From the NCBI GenBank assembly GCA_017512365.1, contig JAFWGQ010000031.1:1-64000 (forward strand): a DNA stretch of 64,000 nucleotides, in the 5' to 3' direction. The notes under the pieces were generated by a model, which was not told the origin of the DNA, did no database searches, and saw only the letters and a list, made by a program, of their open reading frames with translations. A program made the translations under genes and the position numbers. Origin of the DNA: Mogibacterium sp. GTDB taxonomy: Bacteria > Bacillota > Clostridia > Peptostreptococcales > Anaerovoracaceae. The stretch's first letter is position 1. Each line of letters opens with the position of its first letter. This document shows positions 61,196-64,000 of this stretch, piece after piece.

Positions 61196-62737
61196 ATGAC
61201 AGCAGACAGCTTGGATATAAAAACACTGACGATAGACGGCGGCCGTCTTGTGATACGGGGCACAGAGCGTTCGGGCATGGCCCCGGAGGATATCGGCATC
61301 TTTGCCTGCGATGAGACCGGCAGCGAGACAAAGGCTGAGACAGCGCCGTACAGAAGCGGTGCAGTATGCTTCAGCCTCGATATCCCCGTCCATGACGGCC
61401 AGGTGATATCCTTCCGGGCAGATCCGGGAGAGGCCGGAGGCCCGGCGCTGTCGTTTGACCGCAGCACGGGGCTCAGGAACAGGATAAAGCACGACTACAC
61501 CGTGATAAACGGATATATAGTCGCCAGAAAAGGCAGAAAGCTGGTCATACTCAGGGATACGCCGCTAAACAGGGCAAAGGCGGAGGCGTATGTCGCGTAC
61601 GAGATGCTCCGCAAGGACAAGGCGGCGTGGCCCGGCAAAAGGCTCCGGGAGCTCAGGCTCAGGAGGATGATCGAGTCGGCTCCCCCTGAAGACCGGGTCG
61701 CGTTCATCACGCCGAGGAGCACGGACTGCCTCACGGGCAGCATGGAAAAAGTGTATTCCGCCCTGGATCTGCCGAAGACATATCTGGCGGTCCCGGACAT
61801 GGGGTACGACAGCGCGGGGGCGGAAAAAGCGCTCAGGCTCATCGCCTCCAGCAGGATAGTCGTGACCGATGATTACCTCACCCCTCTGAGGCTGTATGAC
61901 AAGAAGCCCGGCCAGAGGATCGTGCAGCTGTGGCACGCGACCGGAGCCGGCAAGAAATTCGGCCGGGACGGGACGAACATGTTCCCGGAGGTCGACGCGC
62001 TCACCCACAAGGATTATGACGCGGTCACTGTCAGCGCGGAAGGCATACGCGGATTCTACGCCCACGCCCTCAGCCTCCCGGTCAGCAGGATAAAGGCGAC
62101 CGGAGTGGCGAGGACGGACGACTATTTCGATCCCGGATACGCGGAGGCTGCGCGCAGGATGGTCTTTGAAAAGCATCCGGAACTTGAAGGACGGAGGCTG
62201 ATCATGTACGCGCCGACGTTCCGCGATGTTCCGGGAGAGGGACGCAGGAGCTTCAGGCCGGACATCGACTTCGGCGAACTGTCGGAAGCTCTGCCTGAGG
62301 ACTGCGTGTTCGTCATATGCCCGCATCCTGTGATGACAGAGAGGATACTGGACGGCGAATACGACAACATCCTCGAGCTGAGGGACATCAGCACGAAGGA
62401 CATGATGTTCGCCTCGGATGTGCTCGTAACGGACTACTCTTCGGTGTTCTTCGAGTATTCTCTGCTCGACAGGCCGATGGCGTTCTACTGCTATGATTTC
62501 GATACATATGAGCGGGACTTTTACATGGATTTTGAGAATGAGATCCCGGGCCCGCTGATGAAGACCAGAGAGGAATTCATGGATTACATCCGCAGGGGCG
62601 AGTTCATCAGGACTGAGAGCTATGCCGGCTTCAGGGACAAATACCTCGGTGCGTGTGATGGACACAGCACGGAAAGAACAGTTAAAATGATAAAAGAGAT
62701 GTTCGACGGAACATTCAGCGACCAGGAGGCAAAATGA
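61196..62737 (+). CDS. TagF/TarL-like CDP-alcohol polyol-phosphate transferase
   Basis: 513 residues. The N-terminal about 110 residues are beta-rich. The GT-B catalytic part carries IVQLWHATGAGKKFG (H247), MYAPTFRD, FVICPHPVM (H377) and VTDYSSVFFEYSLLDRPMAFY, all landmarks of the CDP-glycerol/CDP-ribitol glycerophosphotransferase family. It adds or polymerises polyol phosphate on a lipid-linked teichoic acid. TarI and TarJ follow with overlaps, so ribitol phosphate (TarL/TarK-like) is the more likely unit. AAGG precedes ATG 61196. Confidence 0.9.
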   Translation: MTADSLDIKTLTIDGGRLVIRGTERSGMAPEDIGIFACDETGSETKAETAPYRSGAVCFSLDIPVHDGQVISFRADPGEAGGPALSFDRSTGLRNRIKHDYTVINGYIVARKGRKLVILRDTPLNRAKAEAYVAYEMLRKDKAAWPGKRLRELRLRRMIESAPPEDRVAFITPRSTDCLTGSMEKVYSALDLPKTYLAVPDMGYDSAGAEKALRLIASSRIVVTDDYLTPLRLYDKKPGQRIVQLWHATGAGKKFGRDGTNMFPEVDALTHKDYDAVTVSAEGIRGFYAHALSLPVSRIKATGVARTDDYFDPGYAEAARRMVFEKHPELEGRRLIMYAPTFRDVPGEGRRSFRPDIDFGELSEALPEDCVFVICPHPVMTERILDGEYDNILELRDISTKDMMFASDVLVTDYSSVFFEYSLLDRPMAFYCYDFDTYERDFYMDFENEIPGPLMKTREEFMDYIRRGEFIRTESYAGFRDKYLGACDGHSTERTVKMIKEMFDGTFSDQEAK

Positions 62738-63441
62738 TATACGCAGCAGTTCTTGCCGGCGGCACGGGAAACCGCATGGGCAACGTCGACAAACCAAAAC
62801 AGTTCCTGCATATCGGAAAGAAGCCGATCATCATCCATACAGTCGAAAAGCTGATCATCAATGAGCGCTTCGACAAGGTGATCGTGCTGTGCCCCGAGCA
62901 GTGGATGACATACACGAAAGATATACTCAGCAAGTATCTTCCGGGAAACGATGCTGTGGTGGTCACGCCCGGGGGCGACACGCGCAACGGCACCATACTG
63001 AATGCCGTCAATTATATCGAAGAGAATTACGGCCTTGACGATGAGACCGTTCTGGTCACACATGACGCGGTAAGACCTTTCGTCACGCAGAGGATAATCG
63101 ACGAGAATATCGACAGCGCGGTCAGCGGCACAGCCTGCGATACGGTCGTCCCTGCCGCGGACACGATAGTCGAGAGCATCGACGGAAAGTTTATCAGCAA
63201 TATCCCGAACAGGGCTTATTACAATCAGGGACAGACGCCGCAGAGCTTCAGGGCAAAGCGCTTCAGAGAACTGTACGAAAGCCTGACGGATGAGGAGAGA
63301 TCGATCCTCACGGACGCCTGCAAGGTGTTCGTGGTCAAGGGAGAGCCGGTAGCCATCATAAGAGGAGAGACCTTCAACATCAAGGTGACGTATCCTTACG
63401 ATCTGCAGCTGGCCGAGACTCTGCTTGGAGGAGACAGGTAG
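62734..63441 (+). CDS. tarI: Ribitol-5-phosphate cytidylyltransferase (TarI)
   Basis: 235 residues, IspD-like fold: AVLAGGTGNRMGNVDKPKQFLHIG (nucleotide loop with KPKQF), VTPGGDTRNGTILNAV, THDAVRPFVT and NQGQTPQSFRA. The last motif and the neighbour TarJ separate it from the isoprenoid enzyme IspD. It makes CDP-ribitol from D-ribitol 5-phosphate and CTP. Starts in the ATGA overlap with the polymerase gene; AGGAGG lies just ahead. Confidence 0.92.
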   Translation: MIYAAVLAGGTGNRMGNVDKPKQFLHIGKKPIIIHTVEKLIINERFDKVIVLCPEQWMTYTKDILSKYLPGNDAVVVTPGGDTRNGTILNAVNYIEENYGLDDETVLVTHDAVRPFVTQRIIDENIDSAVSGTACDTVVPAADTIVESIDGKFISNIPNRAYYNQGQTPQSFRAKRFRELYESLTDEERSILTDACKVFVVKGEPVAIIRGETFNIKVTYPYDLQLAETLLGGDR

Positions 63442-64000
63442 TGCTTAACACTGTATACAGACTTGTAGAGCCAAGAAGAATAGAGGCGGAGTTCTGCGAC
63501 ATCGATGTGAACGGCGACGACATCATCGTGCGGCCGACGCATCTGGCCATCTGCAATGCCGACCAGAGGTACTTCCAGGGCATAAGGCCGCCTGAAGTGC
63601 TCAGACAAAAGCTTCCGATGGCGCTTATACACGAGGGCATCGGCAGGGTCGTTCACGACCCGAAAAAGGAGTTCCCTGCCGGGACCTGCGTCGTCATGGT
63701 GCCTAATACCCCGGTCGAAGATGATCCGGTGGTCGCGGAGAACTACAGGAGAAGCAGCAGATTCCGCTCATCCGGCTATGACGGGTTCATGCAGGACGTA
63801 GTGTCCATGAGAAGGGACAGGGTCATCGCGCTTCCTGAAGGGATAGACAGGAACGTGGCGGCCTTTACCGAGCTCGTTTCGGTATCGCAGCACACCATCG
63901 ACAGGTTCATGGCAAAGGCTCATGAGCGAAGAGATGTCATCGGAGTGTGGGGGGACGGAAACGTCGCTTTCATTACGTCGCTTCTGCTCAAAAAGCGGCT
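63441..64000 (+). CDS. tarJ: Ribulose-5-phosphate reductase (TarJ), 5' part
   Basis: About 186 codons before the window ends. It is zinc alcohol-dehydrogenase-like: VRPTHLAICNADQRYFQG (catalytic Cys region), MALIHEGIGRVV and VVMVPNTP are TarJ-type, and VIGVWGDGNVAFITSLLL begins the NADPH-binding Rossmann domain. It reduces D-ribulose 5-phosphate to D-ribitol 5-phosphate for TarI. Start GTG 63441 shares its first base with the tarI stop and has GGAGGAG seven to eight bases upstream. Confidence 0.92.
   Translation, partial: MLNTVYRLVEPRRIEAEFCDIDVNGDDIIVRPTHLAICNADQRYFQGIRPPEVLRQKLPMALIHEGIGRVVHDPKKEFPAGTCVVMVPNTPVEDDPVVAENYRRSSRFRSSGYDGFMQDVVSMRRDRVIALPEGIDRNVAAFTELVSVSQHTIDRFMAKAHERRDVIGVWGDGNVAFITSLLLKKR

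Noticed and set aside
61064-61492. N-terminal extension of the minus-strand GT2 by 143 residues
   Set aside because: The extension is Cys- and Arg-rich with no fold and overlaps the divergent gene; the GT2 domain begins naturally at 61063.
61565-62797. A 410-codon open frame antisense to the TagF/TarL-like gene
   Set aside because: Arg- and His-rich shadow sequence with no ribosome site or family signature, opposite a gene with all expected motifs.
1-64000. CRISPR arrays, rRNA genes, riboswitches or a prophage
   Set aside because: No regularly spaced direct repeats with unique spacers, no rRNA-like or known aptamer-like stretches, and no phage structural or integrase genes were seen.

Overview
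The window is almost wholly a surface-polysaccharide chromosome region of a Gram-positive anaerobe, most likely a member of the Clostridia. The evidence for this is indirect: low to medium GC, AGGAGG-type ribosome sites with many TTG/GTG starts, CDP-ribitol (TarI/TarJ) and TagF/TarL-type teichoic acid genes, LicD proteins, IS110 and IS66 elements, and no lipid A genes. The species cannot be named from the sequence alone.

Layout. (1) 1-8.7 kb, AT-rich: the end of a Wzx flippase, a Wzy-like polymerase, an IS110 element, a glycosyltransferase, an FdtB/FdtA pair for a dTDP-3-amino-sugar, and a GT4 enzyme. (2) 7.6-15.9 kb: a full set of Wbp/Wlb-type genes for UDP-2,3-diacetamido-2,3-dideoxy-mannuronic acid, with an LpxD-like acyltransferase in the acetylation slot, and an AlgX/AlgI-like O-acylation pair among them. 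(3) 16.4-20 kb: FnlA-FnlC-FnlB for UDP-N-acetyl-L-fucosamine. (4) 20-24 kb: a divergent promoter region between a Wzz-like chain-length regulator (minus strand) and the priming sugar-phosphate transferase. (5) 24-32 kb, AT-rich: glycosyltransferases, a degraded DUF4422 gene, a sialyltransferase-like enzyme, a second Wzy and a second Wzx. (6) 32-38.6 kb: a cytidylyltransferase-PseG fusion, a NeuB-like synthase, an HPr-kinase-like P-loop protein, an aminoglycoside-phosphotransferase-like kinase and a large membrane protein. (7) 38.7-39.9 kb: an internally deleted IS66 element and a gene left without its 5' end. (8) 39.9-47.5 kb: GtrB/GtrA, UDP-xylose synthase, UDP-glucose dehydrogenase, UDP-galactopyranose mutase, a second Wzz and a WaaL/Wzy-type protein. 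(9) 47.5-49.4 kb, minus strand: a secreted beta-helix protein. (10) 49.5-64 kb, GC-richer: a teichoic-acid-like locus with two GT2 enzymes, a secreted protein with a Lys/Trp-rich tail, a cytidylyltransferase fused to a degenerate oxidoreductase-like domain, one intact and one degenerate LicD, a thiamine-diphosphate enzyme, an SDR, a TagF/TarL-type polymerase, TarI and the start of TarJ.

How it works together: nucleotide-sugar genes supply UDP-ManNAc3NAcA, UDP-FucNAc, UDP-Xyl/GlcA, UDP-Galf, a dTDP-aminosugar and a CMP-nonulosonate. The priming transferase starts a lipid-linked unit, several glycosyltransferases extend it, Wzx flips it, Wzy polymerises it, and the Wzz proteins set its length. 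Two Wzx and two or three Wzy/WaaL-type proteins suggest two polysaccharides, or one modern cluster beside remains of another. Composition changes between blocks and the two insertion sequences point to assembly by repeated cassette exchange. The most unusual parts are the 52.9-59.6 kb CDP/LicD/TPP module, the 32-38.6 kb nonulosonate/kinase module, and the Lys/Trp-tailed secreted protein.
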